Shown here in pieces: positions 33,801 through 42,454 of a stretch of 64,000 nucleotides of DNA; the stretch's first letter is position 1; each line of letters begins with the position of its first letter. The DNA is from Deinococcus humi (GTDB lineage: Bacteria; Deinococcota; Deinococci; Deinococcales; Deinococcaceae). The notes beneath the pieces are model-generated. The model did no database searches, was not told the DNA's origin, and saw only the letters and a program-made list of their open reading frames with translations. The stretch spans positions 32,974 through 96,973 of the forward strand of contig NZ_JACHFL010000019.1 of NCBI RefSeq assembly GCF_014201875.1, read 5' to 3'. The position numbers and the translations under genes were made by a program.

Positions 33801-34553
33801 GTGCGGCTGCTGTTGCTCTCCGACATTCACGCCAACAACACTGCACTCGGGGCGGTGCTGAAGGACGCGTCTTCACGCCGTTACGATGGTGTGGTCCACC
33901 TGGGCGACGCGCTGGGCTACGGTCCCAACCCACGCGAAGTGCTGGATGTGCTGCGCGATCTGGACGCCGTATGCATCATGGGCAACCACGATCAGATGCT
34001 GCTGGAATACGTTGATGGCAAGCGGGCCAGCCGCGACAGCGTGGTGTCGCTGGCGCTCAGATGGCAGATCGAGCGCCTCTCGGAACGTGACATCGCCTGG
34101 GTCCGCACCTGGCGCGACGGCATTGACGACCCGGATGTGGGCGCGCGCTACCGCCACGGCACCCCAGTCAGCCTGGACGAGTACACCGATTCGGTGGCGG
34201 CGGCCCGCGAGGCCTTCGGGCAGTGGCAGGGCCGCCTGGGTTTCGTGGGCCACACCCACGTGCCCGCTGTCTACGCCACCCTGAACGCTCCCACGGGTGA
34301 ATGGATCAAGGGCCAGCTGTTCCACGACGGCGGCAGTTACATGGTTCCGCCCACCACCCGCGTGATCCTCAACCCGGGTAGTGTGGGCCAGCCGCGCGAC
34401 GGCAACCCCAGGGCCAGCTACGGCCTCTACGACACCGTGCGTTCGCAGTTCGAGGTCATCCGTGTGGCCTACGACATTCCCCGTGCCCAGGAAGCGTCGC
34501 TGGAGGCGGGGTTGCCACAGGTGCTGGCGGCGCGGCTGGCTGTCGGCAAGTGA
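33801..34553 (+). CDS. Calcineurin-like metallophosphoesterase (YfcE/MJ0936-type)
   Basis: Encodes 250 residues. The metal-binding motifs are all present: [35 protein letters not shown], and [12 protein letters not shown], plus [13 protein letters not shown]. Substrate is unknown; small members hydrolyse phosphodiesters or diadenosine compounds. GTG 33801 is preferred over ATG 33792 because TATTAT lies exactly seven bases before the GTG, overlapping the ATG, so the transcript is probably leaderless. holB follows 46 bp downstream. Confidence 0.88.
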   Translation: MRLLLLSDIHANNTALGAVLKDASSRRYDGVVHLGDALGYGPNPREVLDVLRDLDAVCIMGNHDQMLLEYVDGKRASRDSVVSLALRWQIERLSERDIAWVRTWRDGIDDPDVGARYRHGTPVSLDEYTDSVAAAREAFGQWQGRLGFVGHTHVPAVYATLNAPTGEWIKGQLFHDGGSYMVPPTTRVILNPGSVGQPRDGNPRASYGLYDTVRSQFEVIRVAYDIPRAQEASLEAGLPQVLAARLAVGK

Positions 34554-34599
34554 GCGGCGTGAACCACATTGCTGGCGGCTTGCCCATCTGTTATCCGGC

Positions 34600-35523
34600 A
34601 TGACCCTGCACGCTTCCTTGATTGAACAGGCCGACGCCTTTACCGGCAACGCGCTCCTGCTGACCGGCCCGGCGCGGGTGGGCAAGCGGGCGGTGGCGCA
34701 GGCCATCGCGGCGGCGCAGAATTGCCAGGGCGCGCGGGGTATGGACGGCGAGGCCTGCGGGGTGTGCCGGTCGTGTCTGGCCCTGGCGGCGGGGGGACAC
34801 CCGGACCTGCTGCTGGTCGAACCGCGCGCCACTACCACCACCGGCAAAACAGCGCGGCGCAAGCTGATTCCCATTGGCGCGGTGCTGCAAGGGCGTGACA
34901 AGGGGCGCGAGTACGAGACCCATATCTACGAATTTCTGGAAGTGCGCCCCACCTTCAATCGCCGGGTGGTGATCGTGGACGGCGCGGAGTATCTGGGGCC
35001 GGAGGCCGCCAACGCCCTGCTGAAACTGGTGGAGGAGCCCCCGCACCGCGCCCTGTTCCTGTTTCTGGCCGAGGACCGCCGTTCGGTGTTGCCCACCATC
35101 GTCAGCCGCAGTGCCCGTCTGGGGGTGGCCCCACTGGCCGATCACACCATCGAGTCGGCCCTAATTCGCACAGGCCAGGCAGCCGACGCCGAGCTGATCG
35201 CCTTTGCTGCTGGACGTGCAGGTGTACTGGCCGATCTGGACGGCGTCCGCACAGCACTGGAAGATGCCCGCGAACTGGACAACTCGCTGGGCGTGAGCCT
35301 GCTGAGCGCGCTGGAAGCTGCCGAGCGGCTGGAGAAACGTTTCGATCCGGCGTGGCATCCTGAGGCATTGCGCTTCACCTGGCGCGAACGTCCGGCCCAC
35401 CAGCGTGCCCGTGCCGACGCGGCTCTTGATACCCTGCAAAGCGCGCTGGAAGCGTATGCCAGTCCCAGCCTCAGCTATCAGGTCTTCGCGCTGAATGTAC
35501 GTGATGCATTCGGCATGAGCTGA
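34600..35523 (+). CDS. holB: DNA polymerase III delta prime subunit
   Basis: Encodes 307 residues of the clamp-loader AAA+ family. The start is ATG 34600 ([14 protein letters not shown]); the frame extending upstream over the phosphoesterase is not coding. It has a degenerate P loop ([14 protein letters not shown]), a zinc module with four Cys in [44 protein letters not shown] (Walker B/sensor region, typical delta prime) and IVSRSARL (SRC-like motif, Cys replaced by Ala). It opens the sliding clamp together with gamma/tau and delta. Confidence 0.9.
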   Translation: MTLHASLIEQADAFTGNALLLTGPARVGKRAVAQAIAAAQNCQGARGMDGEACGVCRSCLALAAGGHPDLLLVEPRATTTTGKTARRKLIPIGAVLQGRDKGREYETHIYEFLEVRPTFNRRVVIVDGAEYLGPEAANALLKLVEEPPHRALFLFLAEDRRSVLPTIVSRSARLGVAPLADHTIESALIRTGQAADAELIAFAAGRAGVLADLDGVRTALEDARELDNSLGVSLLSALEAAERLEKRFDPAWHPEALRFTWRERPAHQRARADAALDTLQSALEAYASPSLSYQVFALNVRDAFGMS

Positions 35524-35550
35524 CTGCTCCAGTGCTCACGCCACAACAGC

Positions 35551-35581
35551 AAAAAACGCAACTTCCCCGTGATGAAGTTGC
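35551..35581 (-). terminator. Terminator of the HD-GYP gene
   Basis: GCAACTTC (35558-35565) pairs with GAAGTTGC (35574-35581). On the minus strand the stem is followed by G and TTTTTT (35556-35551). Confidence 0.88.
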
Positions 35582-35620
35582 CGCCAATCCCTGGTCTTAA
35601 ACTGTTGGAACGAAGAAAAT

Positions 35621-36289
35621 TCAGTCCAGCGGAAAGCCGGGATGCTGGTGCCAGGGAAGCACTCGGTACACAAAAACCTGAACCAGGTGAGGTTCAAAGG
35701 CTGTGCCGGAGTGTTGCAGCAGATACGCGGTGGCCTCGTCATTGGTCCAGGCCGGGCGGTATGGGCGATCTGAGACCAGAGCGTCGTAGACGTCGGTCAC
35801 CTTGATGATACGGGCCAGCAGCGGAATGGACTCGCCGATCAGACCCAGCGGATATCCCTCGCCGTCCCAGCGCTCGTGATGGTGCAGAATGGCCCCCAGA
35901 ATCTCATGGTTGACCTGTGGGGCGGTGCGGGCCAGACGGTGGCCCAAACTGGGGTGTTGCTGGATGACCTTAAATTCTGTTGGCGTCAGTGCGCCTGGTT
36001 TATCCAGGATCCTGGCGCTGATCGCGGCCTTGCCGATGTCGTGCAGCAGTGCGGCCCAGACGATCTGGCGGACATCCCATGCTCCCTGGAGCAGTCCCGC
36101 CGCTTCAGCTAGTTTCAGGGACAGGTCCATCACCCGGCGGTCATGCTCGGTGCAAGAACGACCGACCACCGCCATCGCCCAGGTGTTCACTTCGCGGACG
36201 TTCGTTTCAATCAGCTGATCATGGGCACGTGGATCAACATTCCATGCCGCATTGGCTTGGTTGTTCCAGGAAGCCCACTTGCGGTTCAT
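35621..36289 (-). CDS. HD-GYP domain phosphohydrolase
   Basis: Encodes 222 residues. The HD-GYP domain covers most of the protein: HDRRVMDLSLKLAEA, LLHDIGKAAISARILDKPGALT (HD), IQQHPSLGHRLA, ILHHHERWDGEGYPLGL (the GYP signature) and IIKVTDVYDALVSDRPYRPAW. HD-GYP enzymes hydrolyse cyclic di-GMP or related nucleotides. No receiver or sensor domain is attached, so control may lie in transcription. ATG 36289 overlaps the stop of the 62-aa gene by ATGA, so it is the third gene of a small operon. Confidence 0.9.
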   Translation of the reverse strand: MNRKWASWNNQANAAWNVDPRAHDQLIETNVREVNTWAMAVVGRSCTEHDRRVMDLSLKLAEAAGLLQGAWDVRQIVWAALLHDIGKAAISARILDKPGALTPTEFKVIQQHPSLGHRLARTAPQVNHEILGAILHHHERWDGEGYPLGLIGESIPLLARIIKVTDVYDALVSDRPYRPAWTNDEATAYLLQHSGTAFEPHLVQVFVYRVLPWHQHPGFPLD

Positions 36290-36474
36290 TCCAGGCCAGC
36301 ACAGGACAGGCGACCCATCCGGAACGAGAGGCTGTCCATGCGATTGGTCAGCAAGGAGGCGCTGGCAGCCCGCACGTTGGAGGCGGAAGTACTCTGCTGA
36401 CGCAACTGGGCTCCGGCAGGGGCGTTGAAGGATTCACGGACCTGTTGCATTTTGCGGGGATAAGATACGGCCAT
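36286..36474 (-). CDS. 62-aa protein coupled to the HD-GYP gene
   Basis: Encodes MAVSYPRKMQQVRESFNAPA... , 62 residues, hydrophilic with Ser/Gln/Arg-rich composition (QQSTSASNVRAASASLL). No signal peptide or known motif. It starts ten bases after the stop of the 46-aa secreted peptide gene and overlaps the HD-GYP start by 4 bp, which supports real translation. The function is unknown; it could modulate the HD-GYP enzyme. Confidence 0.6.
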   Translation of the reverse strand: MAVSYPRKMQQVRESFNAPAGAQLRQQSTSASNVRAASASLLTNRMDSLSFRMGRLSCAGLE

Positions 36475-36484
36475 GTCTCTCGCC

Positions 36485-36625
36485 TTACTTTCCGGTCACG
36501 CTGGACTGGACGGTGGTCGTGTTAGGAGTGCGCTCGAGGCCGGGGCAACCGATCTGAACCGCGCTGGCCGAGGTCACAGTCAGGGCAATGACGAAGCTGA
36601 TCAGGGCGCGCAGGGTCTTTTTCAT
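36485..36625 (-). CDS. 46-aa predicted secreted peptide
   Basis: A short gene with 46 codons. The N-terminus MKKTLRALISFVIALTVTSA followed by SA and V is a textbook Sec signal peptide (KK, hydrophobic core, ASA cleavage site). The mature part would be 24 residues, VQIGCPGLERTPNTTTVQSS plus VTGK, with one Cys. TAAGAT lies six bases before the ATG, so the mRNA is probably leaderless. It is the first gene of an operon with the 62-aa gene and HD-GYP, and divergent by 23 bp from a TPR regulator. Regulator plus exported peptide resembles RRNPP-type peptide signalling, which is inference. Confidence 0.7.
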   Translation of the reverse strand: MKKTLRALISFVIALTVTSASAVQIGCPGLERTPNTTTVQSSVTGK

Positions 36626-36633
36626 AAAGTTAT

Positions 36634-36647
36634 CTTAACCGGTTAAG
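36634..36647. promoter_or_regulatory. Palindromic operator in 23-bp divergent promoter
   Basis: CTTAACCGGTTAAG is a perfect 14-bp palindrome filling the space between the divergent starts at 36625 (minus) and 36649 (plus). It overlaps the minus-strand -10 TAAGAT and would let one protein control both directions. Confidence 0.6.
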
Positions 36648-36648
36648 T

Positions 36649-38562
36649 GTGAATAAGCGTTCAAACCGTCTGGCACAGCTTCAAGCCGACTTTGAGGTCG
36701 GAGACTATCACTCTGTTTTAACAGCTTTACGGGCGCAGGATGACCTCAGCGCCATCGAGATGACTTGGCTCGGGATTTCCCTGCTGCGAACTAGCCAGTT
36801 TGCAGAGGCTGAGCAGTCGCTCGAGATGGCCATGGCGCTTGGAAATGACGAGGCAGCCGTGGAATACGGCAACTTGCTACGGGCTACGGGTGAAAACAGG
36901 AAAGCTGCGGCTCATTTTGGTGAATTGCTCCCGCGTCTGACGGGAGAACTCTTGTTCCGAGCACTCCGCTGGTATGGAGTGACCTTACAGCAACTGGGTG
37001 AGCCGGGCGCGATCAAGGCCATCGAAGAGTCCAGGCGGGGTTACCTCTCACTGGGCGATAAGAAGGTTGCGGCACGCATCTCTCATACCCTGGCTTCCAC
37101 CTACGCATTGAGAGGCGAATTGCCCACTGCACTTAAACTTCTCAACAACGCCCTTCCTGTGCTTGAGCAGGATCTCAATCGGCGCCCTCTGCTGGCAGCT
37201 CTCTACACGTTGATCGATATTCAGGTTGAGGCGGGCCAGCTGGATACAGCGGTGGAGACGATTGAAAAAGCGCAGGACCTTGCCAGCGAAATGCAGGATG
37301 AGTACATCTCGCTGCATCTCGACGCTCGAAAAATAAATATCTTGCTCTTAAGGGGCGATTACGGGGGCTTTGTCGAGCATCTCCTCGACCTGGCGGAGCG
37401 TGGCGAAAAACTCCGTGAGTTCTATGTCACCGAATACGCCCTTTCGCACCTTGCCAACCATTACAGCCGGATCGGGGAGCATGCCGAGGCAGTCCGGACC
37501 ATTGCCCGCCTGCGCGCCCTGAATCCCGATCTGTCGCTGTACGCGCGGGTGGTTCTGGCCATGATGGCCCTGCGGCGCGGTGATAGCGCCTCGGCCTTGC
37601 GGATGCACCTGGAGGTGCGCGACGAGGCCACGCGGCGCGGCGCGCATATCGACGCCACCCGCGCCCTGCTGCTGGCCGCCTTCAGCGCTTACCGCATGAA
37701 CGATCTGCCCCGCTGCAACGGTCTGCTCTCGGAAGCGCTGCTGGAACTGGCGGGGTTGCCCCACGCCCAGTCGCAGGCCTCGATCGCGCCCGATCTGCGG
37801 GAAATCGAGGAAATGCTGGCCTACGCGCGCCTGCAACCCAACCTGGCCCCGCTGCTGGAAGCCGCGCTGGAGGACGCTTCCGCTCTGGGCGGGACCCTGC
37901 GCGACGATCTCTTTACCAGCGGCATGCGCCTGGAGATCATGACACTGGGCCAGGAACTGGTGCTGCGCGACGGCGTTCCCTGCGCCATGCGTGTGCGCGG
38001 CAGTGTGGCGGTGCTGGCCTGCCTGGCTCTCCATCCGCGCAGCACGCGTCAGGATGTGGTGACGCAACTGTGGCCGGACCGTGATCCCAAGAAGGCCGCC
38101 ACGTATTTCCGGCAATGTATCACCGACATCCGCGAGGCCATCGGGGCGGACGTCGTGCTGGTGGAGGGCGCCCATCAGGCCCCCGAATACCGCCTGAGCA
38201 GCAAGGCCAGCGTAACCCTGGACAGTCAGCGGGTGCTACAACTGATTGCCAACGGCCAGTTGCCCGCCGCCGTGGCCGCCTACAAGGGCGAGTTTCTGCC
38301 CAGCCTGCAGGAAAGTGAGTGGGCCGAGGAGCAGCGCATCACCATTCAGCGGGCGCTGGTGGGGTCGCTGCGTGCCGAATTACGGGCCTCGCAGATTGAG
38401 CGCGGGCAGGAGCGGCGGGTGGTGTTGCTGGCCACCGCTATTCTGGGCATCGATCCCAATGACACCGAGACCGAGGACCTACGGCTGGACGTGGCGCGTC
38501 AGGTGTCCAGTCCCTCGGAAATCGCCCGCTTCGAGGCCGAGCGGCACCGCCGGATGAACTGA
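36649..38562 (+). CDS. TPR-containing transcriptional regulator with C-terminal winged helix/BTAD-like region
   Basis: Encodes 637 residues from GTG 36649. Residues ~1-400 form tandem helical TPR-like repeats (TWLGISLLRTSQFAEAEQSLEMAMALG, ALSHLANHYSRIGEHAEAVRTIARL). Residues ~420-520 resemble the winged-helix DNA-binding domain of AfsR/SARP regulators (MRVRGSVAVLACLALHPRSTRQDVVTQLWPD, KAATYFRQCITDIREAIG). The rest is BTAD-like (AAVAAYKGEFLPSLQESEWAEEQR). This is the reverse of the usual SARP order. The first ~800 bases use more AT-rich codons than the remainder, suggesting a mosaic origin. It is divergent from the secreted-peptide/HD-GYP operon and probably controls it. Confidence 0.82.
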   Translation: MNKRSNRLAQLQADFEVGDYHSVLTALRAQDDLSAIEMTWLGISLLRTSQFAEAEQSLEMAMALGNDEAAVEYGNLLRATGENRKAAAHFGELLPRLTGELLFRALRWYGVTLQQLGEPGAIKAIEESRRGYLSLGDKKVAARISHTLASTYALRGELPTALKLLNNALPVLEQDLNRRPLLAALYTLIDIQVEAGQLDTAVETIEKAQDLASEMQDEYISLHLDARKINILLLRGDYGGFVEHLLDLAERGEKLREFYVTEYALSHLANHYSRIGEHAEAVRTIARLRALNPDLSLYARVVLAMMALRRGDSASALRMHLEVRDEATRRGAHIDATRALLLAAFSAYRMNDLPRCNGLLSEALLELAGLPHAQSQASIAPDLREIEEMLAYARLQPNLAPLLEAALEDASALGGTLRDDLFTSGMRLEIMTLGQELVLRDGVPCAMRVRGSVAVLACLALHPRSTRQDVVTQLWPDRDPKKAATYFRQCITDIREAIGADVVLVEGAHQAPEYRLSSKASVTLDSQRVLQLIANGQLPAAVAAYKGEFLPSLQESEWAEEQRITIQRALVGSLRAELRASQIERGQERRVVLLATAILGIDPNDTETEDLRLDVARQVSSPSEIARFEAERHRRMN

Positions 38563-38649
38563 ACGCCATCCGACAGCTTCATCCTGACCCGGACCCAAAG
38601 TGAAGCCTGCTGCTCGCCCGCCCGATGGTCGGTTGGCCTGCCTGAAAGA

Positions 38650-39045
38650 CTAGCCCTCGGTGGACGCGCCGGGTCGGGTGGTCCATTCGGGAGTCGGTTC
38701 AATGGTCTCAGCGGGGGCCTTGCCGGGCTCCAGGCCGCTGCTTGCTGCCGTTTGCAGCGGTGTGAGTTGCATACCCGGTGCGCATTCAATCTGGCAAGAC
38801 AGCCGGGCCTGACCCAGCAGGTCCTTCTCGGTCAGCTTGTCGTGCTCGGCCAGCGTCATGGCGTCGGGCTCGCCCTCCTGAAAGGACACGCGGCAGGTGG
38901 TGCAGCGGGCCACGCCGCCGCAGCGATGGAGGATGTCCACGCCGCCACGTTCCAGCGCCAGCACCAGCCGCTCGCCCGTGCGCGCCGTGATCTCTCCGAA
39001 GCCTTCGACCTGAAGGGTGATGGTTTGAGGATTGGTCTGGGTCAT
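38650..39045 (-). CDS. 2Fe-2S ferredoxin
   Basis: Encodes 131 residues from ATG 39045. The plant-type [2Fe-2S] motif appears as CGGVARCTTC (three cluster Cys) plus a fourth Cys in LSCQIECAPGM. The domain fills the first ~95 residues (ITLQVEGFGEITARTGERLVLALERGGVDIL). A Pro/Thr/Glu-rich tail follows. It carries electrons for an unknown oxidoreductase. A longer frame starting at 39171 covers the proS control region and is not favoured. It is divergent from proS. Confidence 0.9.
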   Translation of the reverse strand: MTQTNPQTITLQVEGFGEITARTGERLVLALERGGVDILHRCGGVARCTTCRVSFQEGEPDAMTLAEHDKLTEKDLLGQARLSCQIECAPGMQLTPLQTAASSGLEPGKAPAETIEPTPEWTTRPGASTEG

Positions 39046-39108
39046 GGTGGACAGCATGGCATGGAGAGAGGCCTGTCGCCCTGTGGGGAGGCTTCGTTTC
39101 GTCCCAGC

Positions 39109-39293
39109 TTGACCGAACCGGCCCCTGACCTGTAGCCTCTGCGCCATGAGCGAGCAGACGTTCCCCCACACGCGGCCCCCCGGAGGGCTGCTGCGTGTTG
39201 GTGCGGGCCTGCCCGTGCTCCCGCCGCCCTCTGGGGTGTAGACACGTCACCGTTGCCGGACGCGTCCCCGTGACGCTCGCCCTGTCGTCTACA
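39109..39293 (+). promoter_or_regulatory. proS promoter and leader region (candidate leader-peptide control)
   Basis: TTGACC (39109-39114), an 18-base spacer and TAGCCT (39133-39138) are followed seven bases later by the ATG of a 31-codon Pro-rich ORF, so the transcript is leaderless. After the ORF, TGTAGAC (39237-39243) pairs with GTCTACA (39287-39293), enclosing CGTCAC / GTGACG (39245-39250 with 39270-39275). The outer stem includes the leader stop codon and ends 19 bases before proS. No T-rich terminator is seen, so control would act on translation, Rho access or RNA stability. Confidence 0.6.
39146..39241 (+). CDS. Proline-rich leader peptide of proS
   Basis: A 31-codon ORF starting at the probable transcription start, with seven proline codons. 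It opens MSEQTFPHTRPPGG and ends LPVLPPPSGV then TAG. A proline-loaded leader directly upstream of prolyl-tRNA synthetase is the arrangement expected for sensing charged tRNA-Pro. EF-P, encoded elsewhere in the window, could also affect stalling at the PPP run. This is not a structural protein. Evidence is promoter position and codon content; conservation is untested. Confidence 0.6.
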   Translation: MSEQTFPHTRPPGGLLRVGAGLPVLPPPSGV

Positions 39294-39311
39294 CACTGTG
39301 AAGGGAGAAAA

Positions 39312-41069
39312 ATGCGCCTATCGAAAGGCACCCTCGTCACGCGGCGGGAAACGCCGTCGGAGGCGGACACACGCGGCACGGAAATGCTGCTGCGCGCCGG
39401 ATTCATCCGTCAACTGGGCAGCGGGCTGTACACCACGCTGCCCCTCATGACCCGCGTCCTGCACAAACTCGAAGCCCTGATCCGCCGGGAACTGGACGGT
39501 GCGGCGCAGGAGGTCAGCTTCCCACAGCTGCAACCTGCCGCGCTGTGGCGTCAGTCCGGGCGCTGGGACGCCTACACCCAGGTGGAACAGATCATGTTCG
39601 CCGTGACGGACCGGGGTGGGCGTGAACTGGCCCTGGCCCCCACCCACGAGGAAGTGGCCGTGGCCGTGGCGCGCGAACTGGTGGGCAGCTACCGCGATCT
39701 GCCCCTGAGCGTGTACCAGATCGGGCGGAAGTTCCGCGACGAGCTGAGGCCCCGCGCCGGGCTGCTGCGGACGCGCGAATTCGTAATGAAGGACGGCTAC
39801 AGCTTTCACGCCACCCCGGAAGATCTGGCCCGGACCTTTGAGGTCATGGGCGACGCCTACGCCCGCATCCTGACCCGGCTGGGCGCCGAGTGGCGCGCGG
39901 CGCAGGCCGACAGCGGCCTGATCGGCGGGGCCGAGAGCCGCGAATACCTGCTGCTCTCGGACGTGGGCGAGGACACCCTGCTGTACACCGCCGATGGTCT
40001 GTACGTCGCGAATGCGGAGCGAGCCGTATCGCGCGCCCACCCGGCCCCGGCCAGCCCGTTTTCCTGCTTCGAGCGCCGCCACACACCCGGCACGTCGACG
40101 GTGGCAAGTGCCTGCGCCGCGCTGGGCTGCGAAGCCAGCCAGATGATCAAGAACGTGCTGTACGAGGCTGAATTTCTGGAGGGGGGGCAGCCCTCCACCC
40201 GGCCAGTGCTGGTCAGTCTGCGTGGGGACCACAGCGTCAATCCGGTCAAGCTGTGGAACGCCGTGTCCGCGCGGATAGATGGAACACTGACCGCGCTGGA
40301 GGTGGCCGATACAGAGCAGTGGGCTGGGGACCTGCCGCTGGGGTATCTCGCGCCCGACCTGCCGGACGGCACGGAACGCCCTTTCCTGCGCCTGTGCGAC
40401 GGGGCGGCGGCGCACGCTCAGCACTTCGCGACCGGAGCCAACGAAACCGGTTTCCATGTGGTGGGCGCGAACTGGGGCCAGCAGTACCCGCTGCCCGAGG
40501 TCGCTGATCTGCGGCAGGTGGAGGCGGGGGAGCGGTCTATCCACGATCCGGCCCAGCCGCTGCTAGCAGCGCGCGGAATCGAGGTGGGCCATATCTTTCA
40601 GCTCGGCACGCGCTACACAGCGGCCATGAACCTGAGCTACACGGCCGCCGACGGCACCCCGCAGACCCCCACGATGGGCTGTTACGGCCTGGGTGTGACC
40701 CGGCTGGCAGCGGCGCTAGCCGAGCAGCTGGCCGACGAGCGCGGCCTGGTGTGGCCAGCCGTCATCGCCCCTTACGAGGTCATCCTGACCGTGGTGGACC
40801 TGCAGGACACGGCCCAGGTAGAGGCCGCCGAGGGGCTTTACGCCGAATTGCGTGCGGCGGGCGTGGACGCCCTGCTCGATGACCGCCCGTCGCGTGCAGG
40901 CGTCAAGTTCGCCGACGCCGATCTGACCGGTATTCCCTGGCGCGTGACCCTGGGGCGCACGGTTGGCTTGGGGCGCGCGGAGGTCAGGGAGCGGCGGGGC
41001 GGTGAGACCTGGGAACCGGGCCTGGGCAAGATCACCGGTTTCCTGCGGGCTCGTCTGGGCCAGCGGTAG
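39312..41069 (+). CDS. proS: Prolyl-tRNA synthetase
   Basis: Encodes 585 residues, class II, bacterial type. Motif 1 region ELDGAAQEVSFPQLQPAALW, motif 2 FRDELRPRAGLLRTREFVMKDGYSFH, and motif 3 MGCYGLGVTRLAAALAEQ are all present. An INS editing-type insertion lies between motifs 2 and 3 (HTPGTSTVASACAALG ... GANETGFHVVGANW). The C-terminal anticodon-binding domain begins WPAVIAPYEVILTVVD. ATG 39312 has AGGGAG four bases upstream; the frame open from 39195 is not used. Expression is probably tuned by the upstream Pro-rich leader. Confidence 0.97.
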   Translation: MRLSKGTLVTRRETPSEADTRGTEMLLRAGFIRQLGSGLYTTLPLMTRVLHKLEALIRRELDGAAQEVSFPQLQPAALWRQSGRWDAYTQVEQIMFAVTDRGGRELALAPTHEEVAVAVARELVGSYRDLPLSVYQIGRKFRDELRPRAGLLRTREFVMKDGYSFHATPEDLARTFEVMGDAYARILTRLGAEWRAAQADSGLIGGAESREYLLLSDVGEDTLLYTADGLYVANAERAVSRAHPAPASPFSCFERRHTPGTSTVASACAALGCEASQMIKNVLYEAEFLEGGQPSTRPVLVSLRGDHSVNPVKLWNAVSARIDGTLTALEVADTEQWAGDLPLGYLAPDLPDGTERPFLRLCDGAAAHAQHFATGANETGFHVVGANWGQQYPLPEVADLRQVEAGERSIHDPAQPLLAARGIEVGHIFQLGTRYTAAMNLSYTAADGTPQTPTMGCYGLGVTRLAAALAEQLADERGLVWPAVIAPYEVILTVVDLQDTAQVEAAEGLYAELRAAGVDALLDDRPSRAGVKFADADLTGIPWRVTLGRTVGLGRAEVRERRGGETWEPGLGKITGFLRARLGQR

Positions 41070-41161
41070 GCAGCGCTATTTAGACCTCTCCTGATAGGAA
41101 GGGGATTGAAAACGCCTGGACATTCAGGCGGAGCAAGGAAGGAACGGAGTCTGGACATGCG

Positions 41162-41193
41162 GTGGACACCCCGGAGCGCTCCGAGGTGTCCAC
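41162..41193. terminator. Bidirectional hairpin between proS and the GGDEF gene
   Basis: GTGGACACC (41162-41170) pairs with GGTGTCCAC (41185-41193), and CGGAG (41172-41176) with CTCCG (41179-41183). No T tract. It lies between two convergent genes and probably blocks read-through. Confidence 0.6.
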
Positions 41194-41212
41194 GAAGCAG
41201 ACGGAAGCTGAT

Positions 41213-42334
41213 TCAGGCCGTCACAAGCTCTTGCGGCTTCGCGTGACCCTGCATGACGGCCCGGTCCCGGCCAGAGGACTTGGCCGCGTACAGGGCGGCG
41301 TCGGCGCGTGCCAGCAGTCCATTGAAATCCTCGTCCGCCCGGACGCTGCTGGAGCCGATGCTGACCGTCACCTGAAGGTGATGCGGCCACGCCCACTCGC
41401 GGAACTCGGTGAGGAGCTGCTCGGCGCGCGCCTGGGCACGCTCTGGCGTCGTGCCCGGCATCACCACGATGAATTCCTCGCCTCCCCAGCGGCCCAGGGT
41501 GGGTGGCGGCGCACCGGGCTCGGTGGCGCAGTTGCGCAGCACCTGCCCCGCCGCAACAAGCACCTCATCGCCCACACCGTGGCCGTGCCGGTCGTTGATC
41601 CGCTTGAAATGGTCCAGATCAATCAGAAAAATGGACCCCGCCTGCCCGCGTGCCGCGTCTTTCAGCAGGGCGTCCACTGCCGGATACACGGCGTGGCGGT
41701 TGGGCAGCCCGGTCAACGGATCCGTGAAGGCCATCTGCCGCAGCAATTCCTGAGTCTGGGCCTGCGTGGCGTACTGGGCACGAAACCACGACAGCCCCCA
41801 TACCAGCAGAAACACCATGGTGGCATTGAGCTGCACCCTTACGAGGCCGGGGGCAGACGGCGCGGTGTGAGTCTCGGGCAGCAGCCACGGCAGCAGCAGA
41901 GTGAAGGGCAGGTAGGTCAGATTGAAAGCCGTGGCGCGGCGCGGCGGCAACGCCAGGAAGGCCAGAACACAGACACACATGACCGCCCAGTACGGTCCGC
42001 TGTTGGGGTAGGCCCCTGGCAACGAGGGGGCTTTGAGGCTGACCAGCACAATATGGGCGACGCTTGCGGCTGCCAGGACCCCCACCGAGGCCAGCTCGAC
42101 CACGATCAGCGCCCGGCGGGTCAGCAACCACCACAGGGCCAGCACATTGAGGCCCAGCACCCAGGGCGCAACGTACTGCAGGTAAGGTTCCTGCAGATTC
42201 AGGATGCGTTGCATCAAGATCCCGAACAGCACCAGCGCCACGCCGCAAACCACCACGCCGGTATACAGCCGCCGCCGGAGCGTCTCGCCGTGAGGATCGC
42301 GCCTCGGCAGGTGGAGATCGGTGTGCGGGCTCAT
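41213..42334 (-). CDS. Membrane GGDEF diguanylate cyclase
   Basis: Encodes 373 residues. Five to six N-terminal hydrophobic helices (VVVCGVALVLFGILM, YVAPWVLGLNVLALWWLL, VLAAASVAHIVLVSL, AVMCVCVLAFLAL) are followed by a complete GGDEF domain: TDPLTGLPNRHA, FLIDLDHFKRINDRHGHGVGDEVL and the active-site loop RWGGEEFIVVMPG. It synthesises cyclic di-GMP. No RxxD inhibitory site directly upstream was noticed. Together with the HD-GYP enzyme at 35.6 kb it gives the window both synthesis and breakdown. Confidence 0.93.
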   Translation of the reverse strand: MSPHTDLHLPRRDPHGETLRRRLYTGVVVCGVALVLFGILMQRILNLQEPYLQYVAPWVLGLNVLALWWLLTRRALIVVELASVGVLAAASVAHIVLVSLKAPSLPGAYPNSGPYWAVMCVCVLAFLALPPRRATAFNLTYLPFTLLLPWLLPETHTAPSAPGLVRVQLNATMVFLLVWGLSWFRAQYATQAQTQELLRQMAFTDPLTGLPNRHAVYPAVDALLKDAARGQAGSIFLIDLDHFKRINDRHGHGVGDEVLVAAGQVLRNCATEPGAPPPTLGRWGGEEFIVVMPGTTPERAQARAEQLLTEFREWAWPHHLQVTVSIGSSSVRADEDFNGLLARADAALYAAKSSGRDRAVMQGHAKPQELVTA

Positions 42335-42454
42335 GCGCCTCCAGGATAGTCAGCTCGCTCTTGCTCCTGCCTGACAGTTGCTTGAGGAGCGTGTATTTCT
42401 TGTCGTCGGACCTGCTCCGCCGAACCTCATCCTCTTATCCCGCAAACTGGGGGC

